From Candidatus Gallacutalibacter stercoravium (GTDB taxonomy: Bacteria; Bacillota; Clostridia; Oscillospirales; Acutalibacteraceae), in assembly GCA_018716975.1 (NCBI GenBank), contig DVJE01000013.1, positions 37,984-101,983 on the forward strand: a stretch of DNA of 64,000 nt, written 5' to 3'. The notes under the pieces were generated by a model. That model made no database searches. It worked only from the letters and a program-made list of their open reading frames with translations, and had not been told where the DNA came from. Each line of letters starts with the position of its first letter. The first letter of the stretch is position 1. Of the stretch, positions 46,405-54,708 are shown in pieces. The translations under genes and the position numbers were made by a program.

Positions 46405-47088
46405 TTACAGCCCCTCTGTTTGTATGCCGAAATCCTCCATAGCGTGCAGGATGTGCAGCCGCATAGCCGCCTCCGCCCCGGGCGCGTCCCGCCCGGCGAT
46501 AAAATCCATAATCATGCGGTGATCCCGCAGGGTGTGCTCCACCGCCGCTTCATGCGCCCGCGAGAGCTGAACGCCGGAATCGATGGCCTCATAGATAATG
46601 GGCATCAGCCGCTCGGTTAGCGCATTGTGGGCCGCCCGGGCGATGGCCTGGTGAAAGGCGCGCTCCGCCTGGGTTCGGTCCAGCCGCCGGGCAATCAGCT
46701 CTTCTTCCTCCCGGCCCAGGCGTAAAATGCGCTGCACCTCCTCCGCCGTGGCCCGCCTGGCGGCAAAATAGGCCACGCGGGGCTCCACCATCAGGCGCAG
46801 TTCATACAAAGAAGCCAGGTCGGGGCGCAAATTGGCCAGCGCGTTTAAATCTATTGCGGTTTCTTTTTGGCCGGGCTGGGCCACAAAGGTGCCCCGGCCC
46901 CGCTCTATTTTCAGCACCCGGCGGGCCGCTAAAATGCGGATTGCCTCCCGCAAAGTGGTGCGGCTGACGCCCAGCGCGCGGGAAAGGTCGTTTTCATTGG
47001 GCAGTTTATCCCCCGGCAAAAAACGCCTCTCCTTCTCCACCATATCCAAAATACGCCGTGCTGTTTGCTCAACCAAACTCTGCGCCAC
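46405..47088 (-). CDS. GntR-family (FadR subfamily, FCD domain) transcriptional regulator
   Basis: The 227-residue protein has a GntR winged helix (GDKLPNENDLSRALGVSRTT, LREAIRILAARRVLKIERGR) and an FCD ligand domain at about 85-220 with the metal-binding Asp/His pattern (LRLMVEPRVAYFAARR, FHQAIARAAHN, HRMIMDFI). The start is GTG 47088 with AAGGAGG about 7 bp upstream. It lies just upstream of ilvD on the same strand, and the ilvD promoter carries two matching operators, so it probably represses ilvD until an organic acid ligand binds. The ligand is unknown. Confidence 0.9.
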   Translation of the reverse strand: MAQSLVEQTARRILDMVEKERRFLPGDKLPNENDLSRALGVSRTTLREAIRILAARRVLKIERGRGTFVAQPGQKETAIDLNALANLRPDLASLYELRLMVEPRVAYFAARRATAEEVQRILRLGREEEELIARRLDRTQAERAFHQAIARAAHNALTERLMPIIYEAIDSGVQLSRAHEAAVEHTLRDHRMIMDFIAGRDAPGAEAAMRLHILHAMEDFGIQTEGL

Positions 47089-47230
47089 GGCGGCACCTCC
47101 TTATTCATAGGGCAAGGCCCCGGTTGCCCGCGTAAGCCTTGCCCAATATCACGTATGTGCAAAATACCGGCTGGGGCAAAGGGTTCGGCCGCGCCGCTCT
47201 TCCCGTTCCCCCGGCTTTGGCAAATTCCCG

Positions 47231-49009
47231 TCAATTGCGGGAGGTATACATGCTGTAAAGGCTGTGGTACAGCCCGCCTTTGGCCATCAGCTCCTCGTGG
47301 CTGCCCTGCTCGGCGATGCCGTCTTCGGTGAGCACCAAAATCATCTTGGCGTTGCGTATGGTGGTAAGCCGGTGGGCGATGGTAAAGGTGGTGCGGCCCT
47401 TGGCCAATTTTTCCAACGATTGCTGCACCAGGCGCTCGCTTTCGTTATCCAACGCCGAAGTAGCCTCGTCCAAAATCAGGATGGGCGGGTTCTTTAAAAA
47501 CACCCGCGCAATACTGATGCGCTGCTTTTGCCCGCCCGAAAGCTTAACCCCGCGCTCGCCCACATAGGTGTCGTACCCGTCGGATAATTCCATAATAAAC
47601 TCGTGGGCCCCCGCCAGCTTGGCGGCGGCGATGATCTCTTCTTTTGTGGCGCCCGGGCGGCCGTATTCAATGTTATCGTACACCGACCCCGAAAAGAGGT
47701 AAACCTCTTGCTGCACCACGCCGATTTGCGAGCGCAGGGAGTTTAACGTGATGTGGCGAATATCTTTGCCGTCAATTAGGATCTTACCGCTGGTTACATC
47801 GTAAAAGCGGGGGATTAAGCTACACAGGGTGGTTTTGCCGCCGCCGGAGGGCCCCACCAAGGCGATATTTTCACCCGGCTGCACATGCAAATTGATGTGC
47901 GAAAGCACATCGCCCTTGTTGTCGCTATAGCGAAAGCTTACATCGTCAAAGCGGATGTCGCCCTTTACGTCCTTCAGGTCTTGCGCATCCGGCTCGTCGT
48001 GGATATCCACCGGGGCGTCCATTACCTCCAAAAAGCGGTCGATACCCGTCATGCCCCGCTGGAACTGCTCGGTAAACTCCACCAAACGCCGCACCGAGGT
48101 AAGCAGCGTGGTAACATAAAGCAGGTAGGCCACCAGGTTGGCCGGGGAAATTTGGCCGTTAATCATAAACAGCGCGCCGGCCACCACCACGGCGATATTC
48201 ATAATGCCGTCAAAAATGCGGGTGCTGCTCTGAAAACCCGCCATATAGCGGTAGGCCACCTTTTTAATGCCCAAAAAATTGTTGTTGCCCTTTTGAAACT
48301 TTTGATTCTCAATCTCTTCATTGGCAAAGGATTTTACCACCCGCACGCCCAGCAGGCTATCTTCCACCTGAGAGTTGAGCTCGCCCAGCTGGGTGCGCTG
48401 CCATTTGAAAGCCATGCGCATCTTTTTGTTAAAATAGGCGGCAAACACCAGCATCAGGGGCAAAATGGCAAAGATGATTAACGTAAGCCACAAATTGGTG
48501 GCGCCTAAAATGCAAAACGACGCAATAATTTTGATGGCCGCAATAAAAAATTCCTCCGGGCAGTGGTGAGCAAATTCCGTTACGTCGAACAGGTCGCTGG
48601 TAATGCGGGCCATCAGCTGGCCTATTTTGGTATTGTCGTAATAAGAATAGGGCAGCTCTTGCAAATGGCTGAACAAATCCCGGCGCATATCGGTTTCAAT
48701 GCGCGCGCCCATGATATGGCCGGTGTAGGCCATATAATAGTTGGCGGCCGTATCCACCACACGCAGCAGCAAATAAATGGCGCCGATGCCCAAAATCAAC
48801 TGCACCGTTAGGCTTTGTAAATCGTTCATCCCCTTATCTGTGATAAATTGCACAATAAGCGGAAAAATCAGCTCGCACACCGTGGTAAGGGCGGCGCACA
48901 GCAAGTCCAACACCAAAATGCCCCAATACTTTTTAAAGTAGGGCGCAAACCGGCGAATCAGTTCCCCCATGCCGTGGGTATGGGTGGCTTTGTTTTCTTC
49001 TAAGCGCAT
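47231..49009 (-). CDS. ABC exporter half-transporter (homodimer type)
   Basis: A 592-residue exporter: six membrane helices, then an ATPase with Walker A GPSGGGKTT near 386, LSGGQKQRISIAR near 488 and Walker B LILDEATSALD with intact Glu near 511, plus an H-loop in TIAHRLTT. All motifs are canonical, so it can work as a homodimer, unlike the pair at 14-18 kb. ATG 49009 follows GGAGGA at 7 bp. A His-rich start (KATHTHGMG) is seen. It is upstream of the FadR-type gene on the same strand, but a link is not evident. Substrate unknown. Confidence 0.92.
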   Translation of the reverse strand: MRLEENKATHTHGMGELIRRFAPYFKKYWGILVLDLLCAALTTVCELIFPLIVQFITDKGMNDLQSLTVQLILGIGAIYLLLRVVDTAANYYMAYTGHIMGARIETDMRRDLFSHLQELPYSYYDNTKIGQLMARITSDLFDVTEFAHHCPEEFFIAAIKIIASFCILGATNLWLTLIIFAILPLMLVFAAYFNKKMRMAFKWQRTQLGELNSQVEDSLLGVRVVKSFANEEIENQKFQKGNNNFLGIKKVAYRYMAGFQSSTRIFDGIMNIAVVVAGALFMINGQISPANLVAYLLYVTTLLTSVRRLVEFTEQFQRGMTGIDRFLEVMDAPVDIHDEPDAQDLKDVKGDIRFDDVSFRYSDNKGDVLSHINLHVQPGENIALVGPSGGGKTTLCSLIPRFYDVTSGKILIDGKDIRHITLNSLRSQIGVVQQEVYLFSGSVYDNIEYGRPGATKEEIIAAAKLAGAHEFIMELSDGYDTYVGERGVKLSGGQKQRISIARVFLKNPPILILDEATSALDNESERLVQQSLEKLAKGRTTFTIAHRLTTIRNAKMILVLTEDGIAEQGSHEELMAKGGLYHSLYSMYTSRN

Positions 49010-49324
49010 AGTTGTCCTCCCGCTCCCTCTTTTATACGCGCCCAAAGGGGCGCTTTGTTTCTCGTTTATTATACGAGCTTACCAAACGCCCGTCAACGCA
49101 GGGCGGCCAGAAAACCGCAAAAGCCAGCGGCAAGCGCCGCCGCAACAAAAGAGCGGAAGCCGGTTTGGTGATTCCCCTAAATAAATTCTAAAAGCCGTTT
49201 TTCTTTTATCATGCAATACATCTTTTCATTTTGCGGGCTTTGGGGTAAAATAGATAAAAAACGAGTATGCAAAATGACAAAACGAAAAAGCGAATAAAGC
49301 AATTTGAGAAAGGGGAATTCGCCT

Positions 49325-51052
49325 ATGGATATCAACGAGCAATATGCCTGTTGGCGGCAAAAAGCCGTTGACGACGTTGATTTGCAGCGGGAGCTGGAGC
49401 AAATTGCCGGCAAGCCGGAGGAGATAACCGATCGGTTTTACCGCGACCTGGCCTTTGGCACCGGCGGGTTGCGTGGCGTGATTGGAGCGGGCACCAACCG
49501 CATGAACATTTACACCGTGCGCAAGGCTACCCAGGGGCTGGCAAACTATTTGTTGCAAATAGAACAGGCCCCCAGCGTCGCCATCGCCTACGACAGCCGG
49601 ATTAAATCCGATCGTTTCGCCAAGGAAGCGGCTATGGTGTTGGCGGCAAACGGCATTCATGTGCATTTATATCCCGAGCTCATGCCCACCCCTGCCCTTT
49701 CGTTCGCCGTGCGGCATTTGCAGTGCACGGCGGGCATCTGCGTAACCGCCAGCCATAACCCCGCCAAATACAACGGCTATAAAGTGTATGGCAGCGACGG
49801 TTGCCAAATTACCCTAGAGGCCGCCGACCGGATCCTCAAGCAGATTAACCAGGTGGATCCTTTCGACGGAGTGCGCACCATGCCTTTTGATCAAGCCCTT
49901 GGCCAAAAGCTGGCGCGTTATATCGGTGAAGAAACGGTAACCGCCTTTATCAACGCCGTTAAGGCCCAAAGCACGCGGCCGGGGGCGGATCCCTCCACCC
50001 TAAAGGTGGTATACACCCCGTTAAACGGCACCGGCCGGCGATGCGTTACCCGCGTGTTGCGGGAGCTGGGCATTTGCAACGTAACCGTGGTGCCCGAGCA
50101 AGAGATGCCCGACGGCAACTTTCCCACCTGCCCCTTCCCCAATCCCGAGATAAAAGAGGCGTTGCAGGTGGGGCTAAAGCTGTGCGAGCAGGTGCAGCCC
50201 GATTTGCTGCTTGCCACCGACCCCGATTGCGACCGGGTGGGCATCGCCGTGGCCGACGGCGGGGAGTACAAGCTGCTCACCGGCAACGAGGTGGGCGTTC
50301 TACTGCTGGATTATATCGCCCGCTGCCGCATCGCAGGCCACACCATGCCCCAGGATCCCGTAGCGGTAAAAACCATCGTTACCACCGATATGGCCACGGC
50401 GGTGGCCAAGCACTACGGCATTGAGCTGCGCAACGTGCTCACCGGCTTTAAATTTATCGGCGAGCAAATCGGCCTGCTGGAACAGCAAGGCCAAGCGGAT
50501 CGCTTTGTGTTCGGCTTTGAAGAAAGCTACGGTTATTTAAGCGGCTCCCATGTGCGCGATAAAGACGCGGTAAACGCCAGCATGCTCATCTGCGAAATGG
50601 CGCTTTCTTACAAGGCGCACGGCAAAACCTTGGTGCAAGCGATGGACGAGCTTTATCAAACCTACGGCTATTACAACAACCAGCTGATGGATTTCACCTT
50701 TGAGGGCGCCGACGGCATGCGCCGCATGCAGGATATTATGCAGGTTCTGCGCAACAACACCCCCCGCAGCTTGGCCCAATATTTGGTAACCGGCTATTTA
50801 GATTATCAAACTTCACGGGGGTATAAACACAAAACCGAGGTGCATATCGACCTGCCGAAATCCGATGTGCTGGAATACCGCTTAGAAAACGGCAGCCGGC
50901 TTATCATTCGCCCCAGCGGCACCGAGCCCAAAATTAAAATTTACCTTTCTTCTAAGGGCAAAACCCGCCAGGAGGCGCTGGAGCGCAACCAGGCGCTGCG
51001 CCAGGCGGCACAAAAGCTGATGGAAAACGATGGGCACGACGACGAAGAATAA
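49325..51052 (+). CDS. Phosphoglucomutase/phosphomannomutase (alpha-D-phosphohexomutase)
   Basis: Interconverts hexose-1- and hexose-6-phosphates through a phosphoserine. The 575-residue protein has Ser143 in TASHNPAKYNGYKVYG, the metal loop DPDCDRVG, the sugar loop GFEESYGYL and the phosphate loop RPSGTEPKIK, in the order of the large PgcA-type mutases. ATG 49325 follows AAGGGGA. It precedes manA by about 95 bp on the same strand. With galE, manA and pfkA it joins glycolysis to sugar-nucleotide synthesis. Confidence 0.94.
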   Translation: MDINEQYACWRQKAVDDVDLQRELEQIAGKPEEITDRFYRDLAFGTGGLRGVIGAGTNRMNIYTVRKATQGLANYLLQIEQAPSVAIAYDSRIKSDRFAKEAAMVLAANGIHVHLYPELMPTPALSFAVRHLQCTAGICVTASHNPAKYNGYKVYGSDGCQITLEAADRILKQINQVDPFDGVRTMPFDQALGQKLARYIGEETVTAFINAVKAQSTRPGADPSTLKVVYTPLNGTGRRCVTRVLRELGICNVTVVPEQEMPDGNFPTCPFPNPEIKEALQVGLKLCEQVQPDLLLATDPDCDRVGIAVADGGEYKLLTGNEVGVLLLDYIARCRIAGHTMPQDPVAVKTIVTTDMATAVAKHYGIELRNVLTGFKFIGEQIGLLEQQGQADRFVFGFEESYGYLSGSHVRDKDAVNASMLICEMALSYKAHGKTLVQAMDELYQTYGYYNNQLMDFTFEGADGMRRMQDIMQVLRNNTPRSLAQYLVTGYLDYQTSRGYKHKTEVHIDLPKSDVLEYRLENGSRLIIRPSGTEPKIKIYLSSKGKTRQEALERNQALRQAAQKLMENDGHDDEE

Positions 51053-51147
51053 AGCGTTTATTGCGTGTTGAGAAGCCGGCCAGTCGACCCGTTAACAAGT
51101 TGACAATTTGACAACCGATAAAGATTACCGATAAGGAGGACATTATC

Positions 51148-52110
51148 ATGTATCCTATGAAGTTAACGCCCGCCTGCAAAGATTACCTGTGGGGCGGCAC
51201 ACGCCTAAAAACCGAATTTGGCAAGGTTACCGATTTGAGCAAAGTGGCCGAAAGCTGGGAGCTGAGCTGCCACAAAGACGGCCCCTCCACCATTGCCAAC
51301 GGCCCCGAGGCCGGCAAGCTGCTTACCGACTATATTGAAGAAAAGGGCAAGGCGGTGCTGGGTACCCACTGCGAAAAGTTTGAATATTTTCCCATTTTGA
51401 TTAAGCTTATCGACGCCAAAGACAACCTTTCGGTGCAGGTGCACCCCGATAACGACTATGCCCTGCGCGTAGAGGGGGAATACGGCAAAACCGAAATGTG
51501 GTACATTGTGGATTGCGAACCCGGCGCGCAGCTGCTGTACGGCTTTAAAAATGAAATCTCCACCGAGGAGTTCCGCCGCCGCATTGCGGACAATACCCTT
51601 TTGGAGGTTACCAACAGCGTGCCTGTGCACAAGGGAGACGTGTTTTTCATCGACGCCGGCACCCTGCACGCCATTGGCAAAGGCATTCTGATAGCGGAAA
51701 TTCAGCAAAACTCCAACACAACATACCGCATTTACGATTACGGCCGCGTGGGCGCCGACGGCAAGCCCCGCCAGCTGCATGTAGATAAGGCGGTGGAGGT
51801 AACCCGTTTGCAGCCTCCCACCCGGTCTACCCGGCCCCAAGGGGAAACCCAGCATAGCCAAGGCGGGGATCAAACCCTGTTGGCCTCTTGCGATTATTTT
51901 ACGGTGAACCATGTGGAGCTCAAGGATGCGCTCACCTTTACAGCGGATGAAACCAGCTTTCACTCTCTGCTGTGCCTAGAGGGCAGCGCTACGCTGCAAT
52001 ATGAGGGCGGCGAGCTCAGCCTGGGCAAGGGCGAAAGCGTTTTTGTGCCGGCCAACACCGGCAGCTATACCCTGCGCGGCGCCTGCGATTTGCTGCTGAC
52101 CACAATTTAA
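51148..52110 (+). CDS. manA: Mannose-6-phosphate isomerase, class I
   Basis: Interconverts mannose-6-phosphate and fructose-6-phosphate with Zn2+. The 320-residue length fits the short Firmicutes type. Zinc ligands are visible: Gln97 and His99 in SVQVHPDNDYA, Glu116 in KTEMWYI and His174 in GTLHAIGKG. The second cupin half is short. AAGGAGG lies before the ATG. It follows the phosphohexomutase gene and is ended by a hairpin at 52144-52180. Confidence 0.94.
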   Translation: MYPMKLTPACKDYLWGGTRLKTEFGKVTDLSKVAESWELSCHKDGPSTIANGPEAGKLLTDYIEEKGKAVLGTHCEKFEYFPILIKLIDAKDNLSVQVHPDNDYALRVEGEYGKTEMWYIVDCEPGAQLLYGFKNEISTEEFRRRIADNTLLEVTNSVPVHKGDVFFIDAGTLHAIGKGILIAEIQQNSNTTYRIYDYGRVGADGKPRQLHVDKAVEVTRLQPPTRSTRPQGETQHSQGGDQTLLASCDYFTVNHVELKDALTFTADETSFHSLLCLEGSATLQYEGGELSLGKGESVFVPANTGSYTLRGACDLLLTTI

Positions 52111-52143
52111 GCGCCGGTGCGCGTTAAGTTAAAAAGGATGAAC

Positions 52144-52180
52144 GGGGGCGGCTTGTAAGAGGGCGAGCCGCCCCCTTATA
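52144..52180 (+). terminator. Terminator-like hairpin after manA
   Basis: GGGGGCGGCT (52144-52153) pairs with AGCCGCCCCC (52166-52175), followed by TTATAT, a short T tract. Confidence 0.75.
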
Positions 52181-52251
52181 TAGCACCGAAATAGGAATTG
52201 AAGGAGGGCTCAATTCAATAGCCCCAAGGGGCGGAAAGGCATGGTATTTTT

Positions 52252-53283
52252 ATGGATCGAGATATTTACAGTTGCAGCACGGGCCCCAAGGGTCTAAAAC
52301 ACAACCGGTACGGCAAAAAAAAGCATCGGGGAATCAAGGCGTTTTTTCTCACCCTGGGGCTGCTGATTGTTATTACATTGGTTGCCGGTTTTATTCTGCT
52401 GTTCACCATGTTAAATCAAATTGAACGCAAGCCCTTCGAGGATTTTAACACGCAAGAGGCTATCGACGCTGCCGGAGCGGTGGATCCCGGGGATTCCTTG
52501 GGTTTGACCTTGGGCAGCGGCGACATCCGTTCAGAGGACGGAATCACCAATATTTTGCTCATCGGCAGCGATTCCCGCAACGCAGAAACCGGGCGTTCCG
52601 ACACCATGTTGCTGCTGAGTATCGACGAGCAGCACCACAAGCTAAAGATGACCTCTTTTTTGCGGGATCTATATGTGATTATCCCCGGCCAGCAAAACAA
52701 CCGGCTCAACGCGGCTTATGCCTATGGCGGCGCGGGGCTATTGGCCCGCACCATTGAAGAAAACTTTCGCATTCACATTGATCACTATGTAGAGGTGGAT
52801 TTTGCTTCTTTTACCAGCTTAATCGACACCGTGGGCGGCGTGGATATTGAGCTGACGCAGGCGGAAGCCGACGAGTTAAACTCCCAGGCAAATGCACAGC
52901 TTTTCTCGGCCGGCGTGCAGCATTTAGACGGCGAATGGGCGCTGAATTATGCCCGCATACGCAAAATCGATAGCGACTTTGGCCGCACCCAACGGCAGCG
53001 CAATGTTATTTCAGCTTTGATTGCCCAATTTCAATCGGCCGGGATTGTAGAAACCTTTCAAACCGTGCAGGCTGTGCTGCCTATGCTGTGCACCGATATG
53101 GACAATTGGGAGCTGATACGCCTGATGGTTTCTCTGCCTTCCATCAAAAACTACCCGGTATCTCAAATGGCGGTTCCCATTACGGGCGGCTATCAGGATA
53201 TGACCATAAGAGAAATGATGGTGTTGGTGCCTGATATTGAGGCAAACAAGCAGGCTATTTGGGATTTTATTTACGAAGATTAA
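52252..53283 (+). CDS. LytR-CpsA-Psr (LCP) family cell-wall ligase
   Basis: LCP enzymes attach teichoic acids or polysaccharides from lipid carriers to peptidoglycan. The 343-residue protein has a basic cytoplasmic N-terminus, one membrane segment at about 28-52 and an external LCP domain with the conserved Asp/Arg set: GSDSRNAETGRSDTMLLLSI, SFLRDLYVIIPG, NRLNAAYAYGG and YARIRKIDSDFGRTQRQRN. The ribosome site is weak (GGAAAGG about 12 bp upstream), and a leader hairpin (GAATTG/CAATTC near 52195-52217) lies before it. It ends in a very strong terminator. Confidence 0.93.
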   Translation: MDRDIYSCSTGPKGLKHNRYGKKKHRGIKAFFLTLGLLIVITLVAGFILLFTMLNQIERKPFEDFNTQEAIDAAGAVDPGDSLGLTLGSGDIRSEDGITNILLIGSDSRNAETGRSDTMLLLSIDEQHHKLKMTSFLRDLYVIIPGQQNNRLNAAYAYGGAGLLARTIEENFRIHIDHYVEVDFASFTSLIDTVGGVDIELTQAEADELNSQANAQLFSAGVQHLDGEWALNYARIRKIDSDFGRTQRQRNVISALIAQFQSAGIVETFQTVQAVLPMLCTDMDNWELIRLMVSLPSIKNYPVSQMAVPITGGYQDMTIREMMVLVPDIEANKQAIWDFIYED

Positions 53284-53311
53284 AGAGCCGGCTAAAACAA
53301 CACAAAGCATA

Positions 53312-53350
53312 AAAGCGGAGGGCCTGTGGCAACCACAGGCCCTCCGCTTT
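53312..53350 (+). terminator. Very strong intrinsic terminator after the LCP gene
   Basis: AAAGCGGAGGGCCTGTGG (53312-53329) pairs perfectly with CCACAGGCCCTCCGCTTT (53333-53350) around a CAA loop. It is nearly symmetric and may work in both directions. Nothing else is recognised up to 53568. Confidence 0.9.
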
Positions 53351-53568
53351 ACTTGTGCGAAACGAAACTATCATAAAAAACGCAATAAAACCCACCGCCG
53401 GACGCTTGCTAAAACGCGCACAGCAGCCCCACCAAGCGGCAAGAAGCGCCAAAGAATGAGAAAATAAAACCCACATCTTTTCTTTATGCCGTTGCAACCG
53501 CTATCGCGCTGCACTTGCCACGGCGGAAGCTGAAAAGGGTTTTGGCGCTTAGAAGTCGCTTAGGTCGC

Positions 53569-54537
53569 TTAGATAGAAATCTTCAGCGCGATCTCGTAAA
53601 GCTCTTTGTTAAAGGTTTTCTTCATATTCAAGGCTTCTGTAATATCATAATCCACAATGCGGCCGTCTTTTACCGCCACCACACGGTTGCCCATGCCGTT
53701 TTTCAAAATATCCACCGCGCGGTTGCCCATTTCACTGGCCACCACACGATCCCGCAAAGTGGGGGAACCGCCGCGCTGCACATGGCCCAGCACCGTGGCC
53801 CTGGATTCTACGCCCGTTTGCTTTTGAATCTCTTTTGCCAACTCTTCCACGCCGCCTACGCCTTCGGCAACAATGATAATAAAGTGCTTTTTGCCCGTCT
53901 TTTGGGTAAAGCGCATCCGATCGATAACATCGCGCTGCAAATCGTAGGGGATCTCGGGCACCAAAATGGAGGTTGCCCCCACCGCGATGCCGGTGTTTAG
54001 GGCGATGTCGCCGCAGCGGCGGCCCATAACCTCTACCACGCTGCACCTATCGTGAGATTGCGAGGTATCGCGCAGGCGATCCACCATCTCCATGGCGGTG
54101 TTCATCGCCGTGTCAAAACCTACGGTATATTCGCTGCATTGAATATCATTATCAATTGTGCCCGGTATGCCCACGCAAGGAATGCCCGCTGCGGTTAAAT
54201 CGCGGGCGCCGCGGAAGGAACCGTCGCCGCCGATAACCACAACGCCGTCAACCCCCAAGCGCCGGCAAGTATCGGCTGCCTTTTGCACGCCGGCTGGCGT
54301 GTTAAACTCTGGGCTGCGGGCGGTAAACAGCATGGTGCCGCCACGGTGGATAATATCGGAAACGCTGCGAAGATTCATCTCGAACACATCGCCGCTAATA
54401 AGCCCGTTGTAACCGCGGCGCACGCCTATTACGCGCATTTCGTTGTTAATGCCCGCCCGGACAACGGCACGTATCGCCGCGTTCATGCCGGGGGCGTCAC
54501 CCCCACTGGTTAATACGGCTATTGATTTTACGGCCAT
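53569..54537 (-). CDS. pfkA: ATP-dependent 6-phosphofructokinase
   Basis: Phosphorylates fructose-6-phosphate, the committed step of glycolysis. The 322-residue protein has the family hallmarks: LTSGGDAPGMNA at the N-terminus, GGDGS at 103-107 (Gly after the Asp as in ATP-using enzymes rather than the PPi type) and catalytic Asp129 in PGTIDND. ATG 54537 follows AGGAGG; a longer in-frame extension is hydrophobic and lies in the leader. It has its own promoter at 54622-54650, downstream of dnaE, matching the dnaE-pfkA order of Firmicutes. Confidence 0.96.
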   Translation of the reverse strand: MAVKSIAVLTSGGDAPGMNAAIRAVVRAGINNEMRVIGVRRGYNGLISGDVFEMNLRSVSDIIHRGGTMLFTARSPEFNTPAGVQKAADTCRRLGVDGVVVIGGDGSFRGARDLTAAGIPCVGIPGTIDNDIQCSEYTVGFDTAMNTAMEMVDRLRDTSQSHDRCSVVEVMGRRCGDIALNTGIAVGATSILVPEIPYDLQRDVIDRMRFTQKTGKKHFIIIVAEGVGGVEELAKEIQKQTGVESRATVLGHVQRGGSPTLRDRVVASEMGNRAVDILKNGMGNRVVAVKDGRIVDYDITEALNMKKTFNKELYEIALKISI

Positions 54538-54621
54538 AACAATGCCTCCTAAAAACAAGTAATAATTTGTCAAAATAATTGATATCAAGAAAAAAAAATA
54601 AGATAAGATAAGGCAACTTAT

Positions 54622-54650
54622 ATTATATATTTTCCTTTGCAAAGAATCAA
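54622..54650 (-). promoter_or_regulatory. SigmaA-type promoter of pfkA
   Basis: Minus-strand TTGATT (54645-54650) and TATAAT (54622-54627) with a 17-bp spacer, about 85 bp before the ATG. Confidence 0.75.
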
Positions 54651-54708
54651 CCGTTTTACATGGAGAAATTTATCTCTTGTATGGATTTGTGCCTCTTTTC
54701 TGTAGCGC

